A stretch of 32,810 nucleotides of DNA from Nocardiopsis endophytica (GCF_027706725.1 NZ_JAQFWQ010000080.1:1-32810); one strand, 5' to 3'; shown: positions 15,246 to 23,760, counted from the first letter of the stretch. Numbers and translations: made by a program. The notes: a model not told the origin generated them from the sequence alone.

Positions 15246-16697
15246 ATGGAAGCACTCGACCTGGCACGGTGGCAGTTCGGTATCACCACGATCTACCACT
15301 TCCTGTTCGTCCCGCTGACGATCGGCCTGTCGGTCATCGTCGCCTCCCTGCAGACCGCCTGGTACCGGACCGGCAGGCACGAGTACCTGCGGGCCACCAA
15401 GTTCTTCGGCAAGCTCTTCCTGATCAACTTCGCCATGGGCGTGGTCACCGGGATCGTGCAGGAGTTCCAGTTCGGCATGAACTGGAGCGAGTACTCCCGG
15501 TTCGTCGGCGACGTGTTCGGGGCGCCGCTGGCCATGGAGGCGCTGCTGGCGTTCTTCCTGGAGTCCACCTTCATCGGGCTGTGGATCTTCGGGTGGGACC
15601 GGCTCCCCCGCGGCGTGCACCTGGCCTGCATCTGGCTGGCCGCGATCGGCACCAACCTGTCGGCCTACTTCATCCTGGCCGCCAACGCCTGGATGCGGCA
15701 CCCGGTCGGGTTCACCGTCAACCCCGAGAACGGCCGCACCGAGCTGACCAGCATCTGGGCGGTGCTCTCCAACACCCAGGCCTGGTCCACCTACCTGCAC
15801 GTGGTCTCGGCCGCCTTCATCACCGCCGGCATGTTCGTCGCCGCCGTCAGCGCCTTCAAGCTCTGGCGCAGCCGCCGCCACGGCGACACCGGGAACAAGG
15901 GCGTGGCGCCGCCCAAGGGCGACCACGAGCTGTTCCGCAAGACGCTGCGCGCGGGCATGGTCGTCACGCTGCTGGCCGGGGTCGTGGTCGTCTACTCCGG
16001 CGACCACCAGGCCAAGCTCGCCGCCGAGTACGAGCCGATGAAGCTCGCCGCCGCCGAGGCCCACTGGGAGACCGAGGAGGGCGCGCCCTTCTCCACCTTC
16101 GCCGTCGGCGACACCGACAGCGGCGTCAACACCATCGACATCACCATCCCCCGCGTGCTGAGCTTCCTGGCCACCGGCACCATCGACGGCACCGTCCAGG
16201 GCATGAACGACCTGCAGGAGCAGTACAACGAGGAGTACGCCGAGTACGGGGACGTGAACTACATCCCCAACGTGTTCATCATGTACTGGTCGTTCCGCCT
16301 GATGATCGGGTTCGGCCTGTTCGGCGTCGCGGTGTCGGCGCTGGGGCTGTGGCTGACCCGACGGCGGCGGCTGCCCAGGACCCGCTGGTTCTACTACGCC
16401 GCCATCGCCGCCCTGCCGGCCGCGCTGGCCGCCAACATCCTCGGCTGGATCCTCACCGAGATGGGCCGCCAGCCCTGGACCGTGCACGGCGAGCTGCTGA
16501 CCGCGATGAGCGTCTCCCCCGGGGTCAGCCTGGGCCAGGTCGCCTTCTCGCTCGCCGTGTTCACCCTCATCTACGGCGTCCTCGCCGTCGTCGAGGCCGG
16601 GCTGCTGTGGCGCTACGTCAAGGCCGGGCCCTCGCACATCGTCCCCGAGCCCGAAGAGGGCGAGGAGACCGGCGACGTCCCCGCGTTCGTGTACTGA
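15246..16697 (+). CDS. cydA: Cytochrome bd ubiquinol/menaquinol oxidase subunit I
   Basis: This 483-aa integral membrane quinol oxidase subunit carries hemes b558, b595 and d and reduces oxygen to water at high affinity. Likely heme ligands are His18 (TTIYHFLF), His185 (TYLHVVS) and Met353 (WSFRLMIG). The conserved GRQPWTVHGELLT segment is near 415. The loop that faces the quinol is the short form; total length is close to mycobacterial CydA and shorter than the enterobacterial protein. The start is ATG at 15246 with AGGAG upstream. It is the first gene of cydABDC. Confidence 0.98.
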   Translation: MEALDLARWQFGITTIYHFLFVPLTIGLSVIVASLQTAWYRTGRHEYLRATKFFGKLFLINFAMGVVTGIVQEFQFGMNWSEYSRFVGDVFGAPLAMEALLAFFLESTFIGLWIFGWDRLPRGVHLACIWLAAIGTNLSAYFILAANAWMRHPVGFTVNPENGRTELTSIWAVLSNTQAWSTYLHVVSAAFITAGMFVAAVSAFKLWRSRRHGDTGNKGVAPPKGDHELFRKTLRAGMVVTLLAGVVVVYSGDHQAKLAAEYEPMKLAAAEAHWETEEGAPFSTFAVGDTDSGVNTIDITIPRVLSFLATGTIDGTVQGMNDLQEQYNEEYAEYGDVNYIPNVFIMYWSFRLMIGFGLFGVAVSALGLWLTRRRRLPRTRWFYYAAIAALPAALAANILGWILTEMGRQPWTVHGELLTAMSVSPGVSLGQVAFSLAVFTLIYGVLAVVEAGLLWRYVKAGPSHIVPEPEEGEETGDVPAFVY

Positions 16698-16737
16698 GCC
16701 CCGCCGACACGGCGCCACGCGCTAGGAGACCTGAGAC

Positions 16738-17790
16738 ATGGATCTGGCAACCGTCTGGTTCCTCGCCATCGCGGTCCTGTGGACCGGCTACTTCATCCTG
16801 GAGGGGTTCGACTTCGGCGTCGGCATGCTCCTGCCCGTCCTCGGGCGGCGCGATGTCGACCGGCGGGTCATGATCAACGCGATCGGCCCGGTCTGGGACG
16901 GCAACGAGGTGTGGGTGATCACCGCAGGCGGCGCCATGTTCGCCGCCTTCCCCGCCTGGTACGCCACCGCCTTCAGCGGGTTCTACCTGCCGCTGCTGCT
17001 GATCCTGCTGGCGCTCATCGTGCGCGGGGTCGCCTTCGAGTACCGCGGCAAGGGCGACACCGACCGGTGGCGCGCCTGGTGGGACCGGGCGATCTTCTGG
17101 GGCAGCGCCGTTCCCGCCTTCCTGTGGGGGCTGGTCTTCGCCAACATCGTGCGCGGGATGCCCGTCGACGCCGACGAGATCCTCCGCGCCGGGCTGCTCT
17201 CCCTGCTCAACCCCTACGCGCTGCTGGGCGGCCTGACCACGCTGTCGCTGTTCGTCCTGCACGGGGCGCTGTTCCTCACCCTCAAGACCGGCCAGCCGGT
17301 GCGGGCCCGCGCCCGGACCGCGGCGCTGCGCGCCGCCGTCGTGGCGGTCCCGGCGGGGGCGGTGTTCCTGGTGTGGACGCAGCTGGCCCACGGCAAGGCC
17401 TGGACGTGGCCGGTCGTGGCCGCGGCGGCCGCCGCCCTGGTGGCGGGGGTGCTGCTGGCGCTGCGCGGCTCGGAGGGGCGCTCGTTCGCCTGCACCGCGG
17501 CGGCCATCGGGCTGGCGTCGGTGACGCTGTTCGGGTCGCTGTTCCCCGCCGTGCTGCCCTCCACCCTGGACCCGGCCTACGACCTGACCGTGGCCAACGC
17601 CTCCTCGGCGCCGTACACGCTGACCGTCATGAGCTGGGTGGCGGTGGTCTTCCTCCCGGTGGTGCTCGGCTACCAGGCCTGGAGCTACTGGGTCTTCCGC
17701 AAGCGGGTGACCCGGGAGCAGATCGAGCCGGTGCCCGCCTATGGTGGCGGTGGCGGACAGGGCTCCGGCCCCGCGTCCGCCGCCGAGTAG
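16738..17790 (+). CDS. cydB: Cytochrome bd oxidase subunit II
   Basis: This 350-aa multispanning partner of CydA begins MDLATVWFLAIAVLWTGYF, then EGFDFGVGMLLP, with the conserved GPVWDGNEVWVITAGGAMFAAFP region near residues 55-75. CydB binds no heme in most species but is needed for complex stability. The C-terminus ends in a short cytoplasmic Gly-rich tail (YGGGGGQGSG). It begins 40 nt after cydA, with a GGAG-like site in the gap. All family landmarks are intact. Confidence 0.98.
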   Translation: MDLATVWFLAIAVLWTGYFILEGFDFGVGMLLPVLGRRDVDRRVMINAIGPVWDGNEVWVITAGGAMFAAFPAWYATAFSGFYLPLLLILLALIVRGVAFEYRGKGDTDRWRAWWDRAIFWGSAVPAFLWGLVFANIVRGMPVDADEILRAGLLSLLNPYALLGGLTTLSLFVLHGALFLTLKTGQPVRARARTAALRAAVVAVPAGAVFLVWTQLAHGKAWTWPVVAAAAAALVAGVLLALRGSEGRSFACTAAAIGLASVTLFGSLFPAVLPSTLDPAYDLTVANASSAPYTLTVMSWVAVVFLPVVLGYQAWSYWVFRKRVTREQIEPVPAYGGGGGQGSGPASAAE

Positions 17791-17833
17791 CGCGCCACCG
17801 AGCGGCGTCCGCCGCTCCACCGAAGGGATCCGA

Positions 17834-19636
17834 ATGCGCCCCCTCGACCCGCGTCTGGTCCGGACGGCCGACGCCGTCCGCGTGCACCTGGCCGTCGCCG
17901 TGGCGAGCGGCCTGCTCACCACGGGCATGGTGCTCGCCCAGGCCTGGCTGCTGGCGTACACGATCGCCGGCGCCGCACGCGGGGCGGGTCTGGAGGCGCT
18001 CTCCTGGGCGATCACCGCCGTGGCCGCGGTGGCGATCGCCCGGGCGGCGCTGTCGTACGGCGCCGAGACCGCCGCCCTGCGCTCCGCCGCGCGCGCCAAG
18101 TCCCAGCTCCGCCGACGCCTGGTCGCCCACGTGACCGGCACCGGCGCCGGGCCGGGGGACGGCGCCCGCGCGGGGGCGAAGGACGGGCCGGGGGACTCGC
18201 CTCCCCCGGACGGCGGGACGGTCCGATCGTCAGGGGGGACCGTCACCGCCGGGACGGGTACGGCCGACGCCGGAGAGGTCGCCACGCTCGCCACGCGGGG
18301 CCTCGATGCGTTGGACGACTACTTCGCCCGGTATCTCCCGCAGTTGGTGCTGGCCGTGCTCGTCCCCCTGGCCGTGCTCGTCGTGGTGGCGGGCGCCGAC
18401 TGGATCTCGGCGGCGGTCATCGCCGTCACCCTGCCCCTGATCCCCGTCTTCATGGCGCTGGTCGGCTGGCACACCCAGGAGCGCACGCAGCGCCGGTGGC
18501 GCCGCCTGAACCGGCTGGGCGGCCACTTCCTGGACGTGGTGGAGGGGCTGCCGACGCTGGCGGTCTTCCGCCGCACCAAGGCCCAGGCGCGCATCATCCG
18601 GCGGATGACCGACGAGCAGCGCTCCAGCACGATGGCGACGCTGCGCATCGCGTTCCTGTCGGCGTTCGTGCTGGAGCTTCTGAGCACCCTGTCGGTGGCG
18701 GTGGTCGCCGTGGAGATCGGCATCCGGCTGATGTACGGGATGCTCGACTACCAGACGGCGCTGCTCGTGCTGATCCTGGCGCCCGAGGCCTACCTGCCGC
18801 TGCGCGAGGTCGGCTCCCGGTTCCACGCCAGCATGGAGGGCGTGGCAGCGGCCGAGCAGGTCTTCAAGGAGCTGGACAAGCGCGCGGAGGGCGCCCCGCG
18901 CGCGCCCGAGCCGTCCCGGGACCGCACCGCCGACCTGCCCGACAGCGGCGTGGGGCTGCGCCTGGAGGGGGTCGGCCTGACCTACCCGGGCCGGGACGCC
19001 CCGGCGCTGGCCGGTGTCGACCTGGAGGTCCCCGCAGGACGGCGGATCCTGCTGGCCGGTCCCAGCGGGTCGGGGAAGAGCTCGCTGCTGTCGCTGCTGC
19101 TGCGCTTCATCGAGCCGACCGAGGGGCGGATCCTCGCCGTGCCCGCCGGCGCCGCCGAGGGCGTTCCCCTGGACGAGGCCGACCCCGCCGCGTGGCGGCG
19201 CCGACTGGCGTGGGTGCCGCAGCACCCCTACCTCTTCGACGACACCGTGGCCGGGAACATCCGGCTCGGCGCGCCGGACGCGGACGACGGGGCCGTGCGC
19301 CGGGCCGCCGAGCTGGCCGAGGCCGACGCCTTCATCCGGGAGCTGCCCGAGGGGTACGCCACCCCGCTGGGCGAGCGCGGCGCCCGCCTGTCGGCCGGAC
19401 AGCGCCAGCGCGTCGCACTGGCGCGGGCGTTCCTGCGGGACGCGCCGGTGGTGCTGCTGGACGAGCCGACGGCGCACCTGGACCCCGAGAACGCGGCGGC
19501 GGTCCGGACGGCGGTCGCACGGCTGCTGGAGGGGCGCACCGGTGTCGTCGTGGCCCACGACACCGGGTGGGCCGAGCACGTTGACGAGACGGTCCCCGTC
19601 CGAGCGGGCCGCCTGGAGCGGGAGGCCCTCCGATGA
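17834..19636 (+). CDS. cydD: ABC exporter subunit CydD (thiol exporter for cytochrome bd assembly)
   Basis: This 600-aa half-transporter has an N-terminal six-helix membrane domain fused to an ATPase. CydDC exports glutathione and cysteine, or acts as a heme-linked thiol transporter, in E. coli, and is needed for cytochrome bd maturation; an actinomycete would supply other thiols. The ATPase has Walker A GPSGSGKSS (about 409), signature LSAGQRQRVALARAF and Walker B VVLLDEPTAHLD. A Gly/Asp/Pro-rich insertion (about residues 101-146) interrupts the cytoplasmic loop after helix 2. ATG at 17834 was chosen because it follows GAAGGGATCC and starts at the first conserved helix. It overlaps cydC by 4 nt. 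Confidence 0.95.
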   Translation: MRPLDPRLVRTADAVRVHLAVAVASGLLTTGMVLAQAWLLAYTIAGAARGAGLEALSWAITAVAAVAIARAALSYGAETAALRSAARAKSQLRRRLVAHVTGTGAGPGDGARAGAKDGPGDSPPPDGGTVRSSGGTVTAGTGTADAGEVATLATRGLDALDDYFARYLPQLVLAVLVPLAVLVVVAGADWISAAVIAVTLPLIPVFMALVGWHTQERTQRRWRRLNRLGGHFLDVVEGLPTLAVFRRTKAQARIIRRMTDEQRSSTMATLRIAFLSAFVLELLSTLSVAVVAVEIGIRLMYGMLDYQTALLVLILAPEAYLPLREVGSRFHASMEGVAAAEQVFKELDKRAEGAPRAPEPSRDRTADLPDSGVGLRLEGVGLTYPGRDAPALAGVDLEVPAGRRILLAGPSGSGKSSLLSLLLRFIEPTEGRILAVPAGAAEGVPLDEADPAAWRRRLAWVPQHPYLFDDTVAGNIRLGAPDADDGAVRRAAELAEADAFIRELPEGYATPLGERGARLSAGQRQRVALARAFLRDAPVVLLDEPTAHLDPENAAAVRTAVARLLEGRTGVVVAHDTGWAEHVDETVPVRAGRLEREALR

Positions 19637-21483
19637 GCACCGCCGACGTCTCCCCCGTGGCCGCCGAGGGCGCCGACGCCCCCGGCCGCGGCCGCGACCC
19701 GCTGGTGCGGATGGTCCTGCTGGCCTGGCCCCGGGGCAGCCGGTTCGCGCTCGGGGTCCTGCTCGGCTCGGTGGCCACCGGGTCGGCGGTGGCACTGCTG
19801 GGCATCGCCGCCTGGATGCTCGCCAAGGCGGCCGAGCACCCGCCGATCACCGCGCTGAGCGTGGCGATCGTGGCCACCCGCGCCCTGGGCGTCACCCGCG
19901 GGGTGGCGCGGTACCTGGAGCGGCTGGTCACCCACGACGCCGCCTTCCGCACCCTGGCCGACGTGCGGGTGAAGGTCTACGAGCGACTGGCCCGCACCGA
20001 ACCCATCCGCCGCTTCCGCTCCGGCGACCTGGTCTCCCGCCTGGTCAGCGACACCGAGTCCACCCAGGACCTGCTCCTGCGGGGGCTCACGCCGCCGCTG
20101 ATCGCGGTGGTGGCCGGCGGGGTGACCACGGCCGTGTGCACGGCGCTGCTGGTCCCCGGCGGGCTGGTGCTGGCCGCCGGGCTGCTCCTCACCGGGCTGG
20201 CGGTGCCGCTGGTCGCCGCGCGGCTCGGCCGGGCGCCCGGCGAGCGCCAGGCGGAGGCGCGCGGACGCCTGTCCACCTCCCTCGTCGACGCCCTGCACGG
20301 CGCCCCCGACCTGGTCGCCTACGGGGCCATGGACCGGGCGGTGCACCGGGTGGAGGAGGCCGACGCCGAGCTGACCCGTCTGGCCCGCCGGGACGCGGGG
20401 CTGCTGGGGTTCGGTGCCGGGGCGACCGCGCTGGTCACCGGCCTGACGGTGTGGGCGTCGCTGCTGCTGGGGGTGGCGGCGGTCGACGACGGGTCGCTGC
20501 ACCCGGTGCCGCTGGCGGTGCTGGTGCTGACCACGCTGGCCGCGTTCGAGATCGTGCAGCCGCTGCCCGCGGTGGCGGCGCGGCTGGGGGCGCTGCGGGC
20601 CGGGGGTGCACGCCTGTTCGACGTGCTGGACACCCCGGCCATGGTGGAGCCGCCCGCCGAACCGGCCGCCCTGCCCGAGCCGCCCCCGGCCGACCTGCGG
20701 GTGCGGGGGCTGAAGGTGCGGTACGGCCCACAGGAGCCGTGGGCGCTGCGCGGCATCGACCTGGAGGTGCCCGCGGGGGCGAAGGTGGCGGTGCTGGGGC
20801 CCAGCGGCGCGGGGAAGAGCACGCTGGCGGAGGTGCTGCTGCGCTTCCGGGACCCCGACGCGGGGGGCGTGGAGCTCGGCGGCGGCGACCTGGTCGGCTA
20901 CGACCGGGACGACGCACGGCGGGCGATCGGGGGCGTGCCGCAGGACCCGCACGTGTTCGCCTCCACCCTGCGGGAGAACCTACGGCTGGCCCTGCCAGAG
21001 ACCGGCCCCGCCGGGAACGGGGACGCCGACAGCAGCGGGGACACCGACAACGGCCAACACACCGATGGCGGCGACGAGCGGCTGTGGGAGGCCTTGGAGC
21101 GGGCGCGCCTGGCCGACGAGGTCCGGGCGATGCCGCACGGGCTCGACACCGAGGTGGGAGTGCACGGCACCCGGCTGAGCGGCGGCATGCGCAGCCGCCT
21201 GGCAATGGCCCGGGCGGTGCTGGCGGCGCCGAGGATCCTGGTCCTGGACGAGCCGACGGCGCACCTGGACCCCGACACCCGGGACGCGGTCATGGCCGAC
21301 GTCCTGGACGCGGCGGACGCCGAAGGGTTCTCGACCCTGCTGATCACCCACGACCTGGCGGGCCTGGAGCGGATGGACCGCATCTACGTGCTCTCCGAGG
21401 GCCGCGTCCTCCAGGAGGGCACCCCCCATGAGCTGGCCGAGCAGGATGGCTGGTACCGCGACGCCCTGCGCCTGGGGAGCTGA
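19633..21483 (+). CDS. cydC: ABC exporter subunit CydC
   Basis: This 616-aa half-transporter pairs with CydD. The membrane domain covers about residues 35-290, including ARYLERLVTHDAAFR. The ATPase has Walker A GPSGAGKST (389-397), a Q-loop in GVPQDPHVFAST, Walker B ILVLDEPTAHLD and switch His in LLITHDLAG. The ABC signature reads LSGGMRSR, with Met in place of the common Gln. An Asp/Gly/Asn-rich insertion (about 457-482) lies between the Q-loop and the signature. The start overlaps the cydD stop (ATGA), indicating translational coupling. It is the last gene of the operon; downstream is the repeat array. Confidence 0.95.
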   Translation: MSTADVSPVAAEGADAPGRGRDPLVRMVLLAWPRGSRFALGVLLGSVATGSAVALLGIAAWMLAKAAEHPPITALSVAIVATRALGVTRGVARYLERLVTHDAAFRTLADVRVKVYERLARTEPIRRFRSGDLVSRLVSDTESTQDLLLRGLTPPLIAVVAGGVTTAVCTALLVPGGLVLAAGLLLTGLAVPLVAARLGRAPGERQAEARGRLSTSLVDALHGAPDLVAYGAMDRAVHRVEEADAELTRLARRDAGLLGFGAGATALVTGLTVWASLLLGVAAVDDGSLHPVPLAVLVLTTLAAFEIVQPLPAVAARLGALRAGGARLFDVLDTPAMVEPPAEPAALPEPPPADLRVRGLKVRYGPQEPWALRGIDLEVPAGAKVAVLGPSGAGKSTLAEVLLRFRDPDAGGVELGGGDLVGYDRDDARRAIGGVPQDPHVFASTLRENLRLALPETGPAGNGDADSSGDTDNGQHTDGGDERLWEALERARLADEVRAMPHGLDTEVGVHGTRLSGGMRSRLAMARAVLAAPRILVLDEPTAHLDPDTRDAVMADVLDAADAEGFSTLLITHDLAGLERMDRIYVLSEGRVLQEGTPHELAEQDGWYRDALRLGS

Positions 21484-21493
21484 CCCGGTCTCA

Positions 21494-21809
21494 TCTCAAG
21501 GGCCCCGACCAGGCGGCAGGCCGATGGGACGCCAAGGCAGAGGTCGGCAGCCCATGCTGCAGCGCTGCCGACCGCCGGGCGTGTGCGTGGTCACCGTGAT
21601 GGGCGGCGACGGAGTGAGCGGGGCGGTTCCCCGACCCCACCAGCCGGGCGGCAGACTCCTCGCGGTCCGGGCGACGGCGCGATCAGGTGGGCGTGTGGTC
21701 GCCCGCGCTCGTGGCGGCCGTCAGGCCGGTGTGCCCCTGCCCGGCGATGATCTCGACAAGGGTGCTGTCAAAACCGGCGGAATGACAGCACTTCCGCCGA
21801 GATCATCGC
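21494..21809 (-). repeat. Composite repeat unit, copy 2 (core + linker + palindrome A)
   Basis: Reversed relative to copies 0, 1 and 3. The core has GGCGGCAGGCC near 21514, GCAGCGCTGCCGAC near 21560, GCGTGTGCGTGGTCACCGTG at 21579-21598 and GGGGCGGTTCCCC near 21619. A linker (about 21693-21743) carrying TCGCCCGCGCTCGTGGCGGC leads into palindrome A (21744-21809). The same core-linker-palindrome order is seen in copies 3 and 4. Confidence 0.75.
21744..21809. repeat. Palindrome A
   Basis: The outer arms GCGATGATCTCG and CGAGATCATCGC are a perfect 12-bp match, and the inner arms GTGCTGTCA and TGACAGCAC a perfect 9-bp match. They are separated by unpaired 6-nt segments, with loop AAACCGGCGGAA. Palindrome D at the window end shares these arms. 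Confidence 0.85.
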
Positions 21810-21836
21810 GGGGGTGGCCGCTCGGCGCCCGCCCTC

Positions 21837-21898
21837 GTTGATCTCGGGGAAGTCGGGGTTAAACCGGACACGATAAGCCCGACTTCCCCGAGATCAAC
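21837..21898. repeat. Palindrome B
   Basis: Perfect 21-bp arms (21837-21857 with 21878-21898) surround a 20-nt loop. The outer part of each arm is GTTGATCTCG / CGAGATCAAC, as in palindrome C. It sits between palindromes A and C with no repeat core of its own and forms the approximate centre of the array. Confidence 0.9.
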
Positions 21899-21924
21899 AA
21901 CAGCACGCCCCAGCGCCGCCGCTC

Positions 21925-21994
21925 CCTCGTTGATCTCGGGGAAAACGACGCTACCGGGGCGGTTTTAGCGTCGTTTTTCCCGAGATCAACGAGG
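21925..21994. repeat. Palindrome C
   Basis: The 29-bp arms (21925-21953 with 21966-21994) match except for one G/T wobble, around a 12-nt loop. The outer sequence CCTCGTTGATCTCGGG resembles palindrome B. The inner parts, AAAACGACGCTA and its mate, are unique to this copy. Confidence 0.9.
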
Positions 21995-22275
21995 AGGGGC
22001 ACCGGGCAGACGGCCGCCACGGGCGCGGGCGAGCACCCGTCCTCCTCGCCGCGCCGCCTACCCGGACCGCGAGGGGCCGGACGGACGGCAGGACCGGCCG
22101 GGGAACCGCCCGCTTCTCGCCGTCGCTGCCATCTACGGTGGCCGTGCACACGCGCCGCGCTCGACAGCGCTGCGGTAAGGGCCGCTGGCCTGTTCTCGTT
22201 GGCGCCCTTATCGGTGTGCTCCGTCGGCCTGCCGCTCGACTGGGGCCCGTGAGTGGGGTACCCCCCAGCCGCCTG
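21925..22275 (+). repeat. Composite repeat unit, copy 3 (palindrome C + linker + core)
   Basis: Plus-oriented unit. Palindrome C is followed by a linker (about 21995-22042) whose reverse complement, containing TCGCCCGCGCCCGTGGCGGC, matches the linkers of copies 2 and 4. The core follows: CGGACCGCGAGGGGCC near 22059, GACGGCAGG near 22084, GGGGAACCGCC near 22100, TACGGTGGCCGTGCACACGC at 22134-22153, CGACAGCGCTGC near 22162, and GAGTGGGGTACC near 22251. Confidence 0.75.
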
Positions 22276-22570
22276 CCCACCCGCACCGCGAACGGCCGAG
22301 GCTCGAGCCGTGCCGGCAGCGTCGTTCATCGCGGGATCAACGACGGCGGCGCTGGAGCCGCTCGTACGCTTCCGGTTCCGGCCACAGTGTGACGCGTCCC
22401 TCTCCGCTCGCGTCCTGGCTGGTCGTCGGCGCGCACCGACGCCGCGGCCCCTTTCCGGCGGCCCGGCGGGTCCGGGGGCGCCCGTGCCGTTCCCCCTGTA
22501 CCGCCGCGGCCGCGGGTACTCTGCCCTTCGGAACCCGGGCGACAGGACGTTCGAGGGGCGGTGGCCGACA
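22276..22570. other. Gap between repeat array and SGNH gene
   Basis: There is no gene with a usable start. A small hairpin, CGTCGTT (22320-22326) with AACGACG (22339-22345), may be a remnant of a GATCAACGA-type palindrome. The SGNH hydrolase promoter should lie in the right part, but I see no clear hexamers. Confidence 0.3.
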
Positions 22571-23683
22571 GTGCGCAGACTCGGGGACGTCCGCCGCGGT
22601 GTCCTCCTCGTCGCGGCCGCCGCGGTGTCCCTCCTCCTCGTCCTCGTGCTCGCGGTGCCCGTCACCCGCGACGGCCTGGCCGGGGCCTGGTGCTCGCTGA
22701 CCGGGTCGGGGTGCGCGCCCGGCGGGCGCCCGCCGGGCGAGGAGCCCGGCTCCAAGGACGACTGGCGGGTGGCCATGGACCCGGTCGAGGCCGCCACCTG
22801 GGGCCACTACCTCGCCCTGGGCGACTCCTATTCCTCCGGCGACGGCGCCGGCTCCTACCTGCCCGGCACCACCGGTGAGGACGGCTGCTTCCGCTCCGCC
22901 GACGCCTACCCCTCCCGCGCCTCCGAGGCCTTCGACTTCGCCGGGGGCTTCGCGTTCGTCGCGTGCAGCAAGCACAAGGGGTCCCAGCTCCTGGACGAGG
23001 CCGGGGCCGAGGACGCCCAGCTCGACGCGATCGGCGAGTACACCTCCCTGGTGAGCCTGGGCATCGGCGGCAACGACCTGGGCTTCACCCCCGTCCTGCG
23101 CACCTGCATGGTGCGGGTGCCGCTGGTCTCCGGCGGGGTCTGCCAAGGGCAGGAGGAGGACATCGACCGCCGGATGCGGACCTTCGACGACACCCTGGAG
23201 GAGATCATCGCCGAGGTGCGCGACCGCGCCCCCGACGCCCGCCTGCTGCTGGTCGGCTACCCGCGCCTGTTCCCCAAGGAGCCGTCCGGCATGTACTACA
23301 CGCTGACGGTCGAGGACCAGACCTGGCTGAACGGGAAGGTGCGCGCCTTCAACGACCGGCTGCGCACCGCCGCCCGCGAGGCGGACGAGAAGATCGCCGA
23401 GGAGGGCGACGTCGGCAGCGTCGAGTTCGTCGACGTCTACACCGCGCTCGCGGGCCATGAGGTGAGCGCGGAGGACGCCTGGCTGAACGGGGTCGTGCTG
23501 CAGGACCTGACCGACGGCATCCAGGTGCACCGCAGCAGCTTCCACCCGACCGCCGCGGGCCAGCGGGCGTTCGCCGACCGGGTCGGCGAGCGGATCGAGG
23601 AGGGACCGGGGCGGGAGCTGTACGTCGCCCGGGACACCGTCGACGCCGCCGGGCCCGAGGTCCTCGCCCGGGACCTCGACTGA
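22571..23683 (+). CDS. SGNH/GDSL-type secreted or anchored esterase/lipase
   Basis: This 370-aa protein has a hydrophobic N-terminal segment (residues 11-30, LLVAAAAVSLLLVLVLAVP) that serves as a signal peptide or anchor. The catalytic SGNH domain follows from about residue 79. Block I is LGDSYSSGDG with nucleophile Ser86, the block III oxyanion Asn168 is in GIGGNDLGF, and block V is SSFHPTAAG with His325. Six cysteines in the exported part could form disulfides. It resembles streptomycete extracellular esterases. The start is placed at GTG 22571, just before the hydrophobic segment; a GAGGGG lies about 12 nt upstream, so the start is moderately certain. Substrate unknown. Confidence 0.9.
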   Translation: MRRLGDVRRGVLLVAAAAVSLLLVLVLAVPVTRDGLAGAWCSLTGSGCAPGGRPPGEEPGSKDDWRVAMDPVEAATWGHYLALGDSYSSGDGAGSYLPGTTGEDGCFRSADAYPSRASEAFDFAGGFAFVACSKHKGSQLLDEAGAEDAQLDAIGEYTSLVSLGIGGNDLGFTPVLRTCMVRVPLVSGGVCQGQEEDIDRRMRTFDDTLEEIIAEVRDRAPDARLLLVGYPRLFPKEPSGMYYTLTVEDQTWLNGKVRAFNDRLRTAAREADEKIAEEGDVGSVEFVDVYTALAGHEVSAEDAWLNGVVLQDLTDGIQVHRSSFHPTAAGQRAFADRVGERIEEGPGRELYVARDTVDAAGPEVLARDLD

Positions 23684-23726
23684 CCCGGCACCAGGCCTGA
23701 GTCGGCACCGGCCCCGATACGGCCGG

Positions 23727-23753
23727 GGGCGGGCCGCGCGGTGCGGCCCGCCC
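23727..23753. terminator. Hairpin between convergent SGNH and rocD genes
   Basis: A perfect 11-bp stem, GGGCGGGCCGC (23727-23737) with GCGGCCCGCCC (23743-23753), and a 5-nt loop. It lies between two converging stop codons, so it can end transcription both ways. No T-run is present on either side. Confidence 0.6.
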
Positions 23754-23760
23754 GGTCAGG

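Noticed and set aside
21744-21994. Palindrome cluster as a CRISPR array
   Set aside because: There are no regularly spaced identical repeats with unique spacers, and no cas genes. The elements are inverted repeats with differing inner arms.
21494-22275. Insertion sequence with its own transposase
   Set aside because: No frame in the region has transposase features such as a DDE/DEDD domain or HUH motif. If mobile, the units would depend on an enzyme encoded elsewhere.
22138-22392. Possible small proteins containing HTRRARQRC inside the repeat cores
   Set aside because: The peptide recurs in copies 1, 3 and 4, but only where the DNA is most similar. Indels break the frame in copies 0 and 2, and no common start, ribosome binding site or end exists. 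DNA-level repetition explains it.
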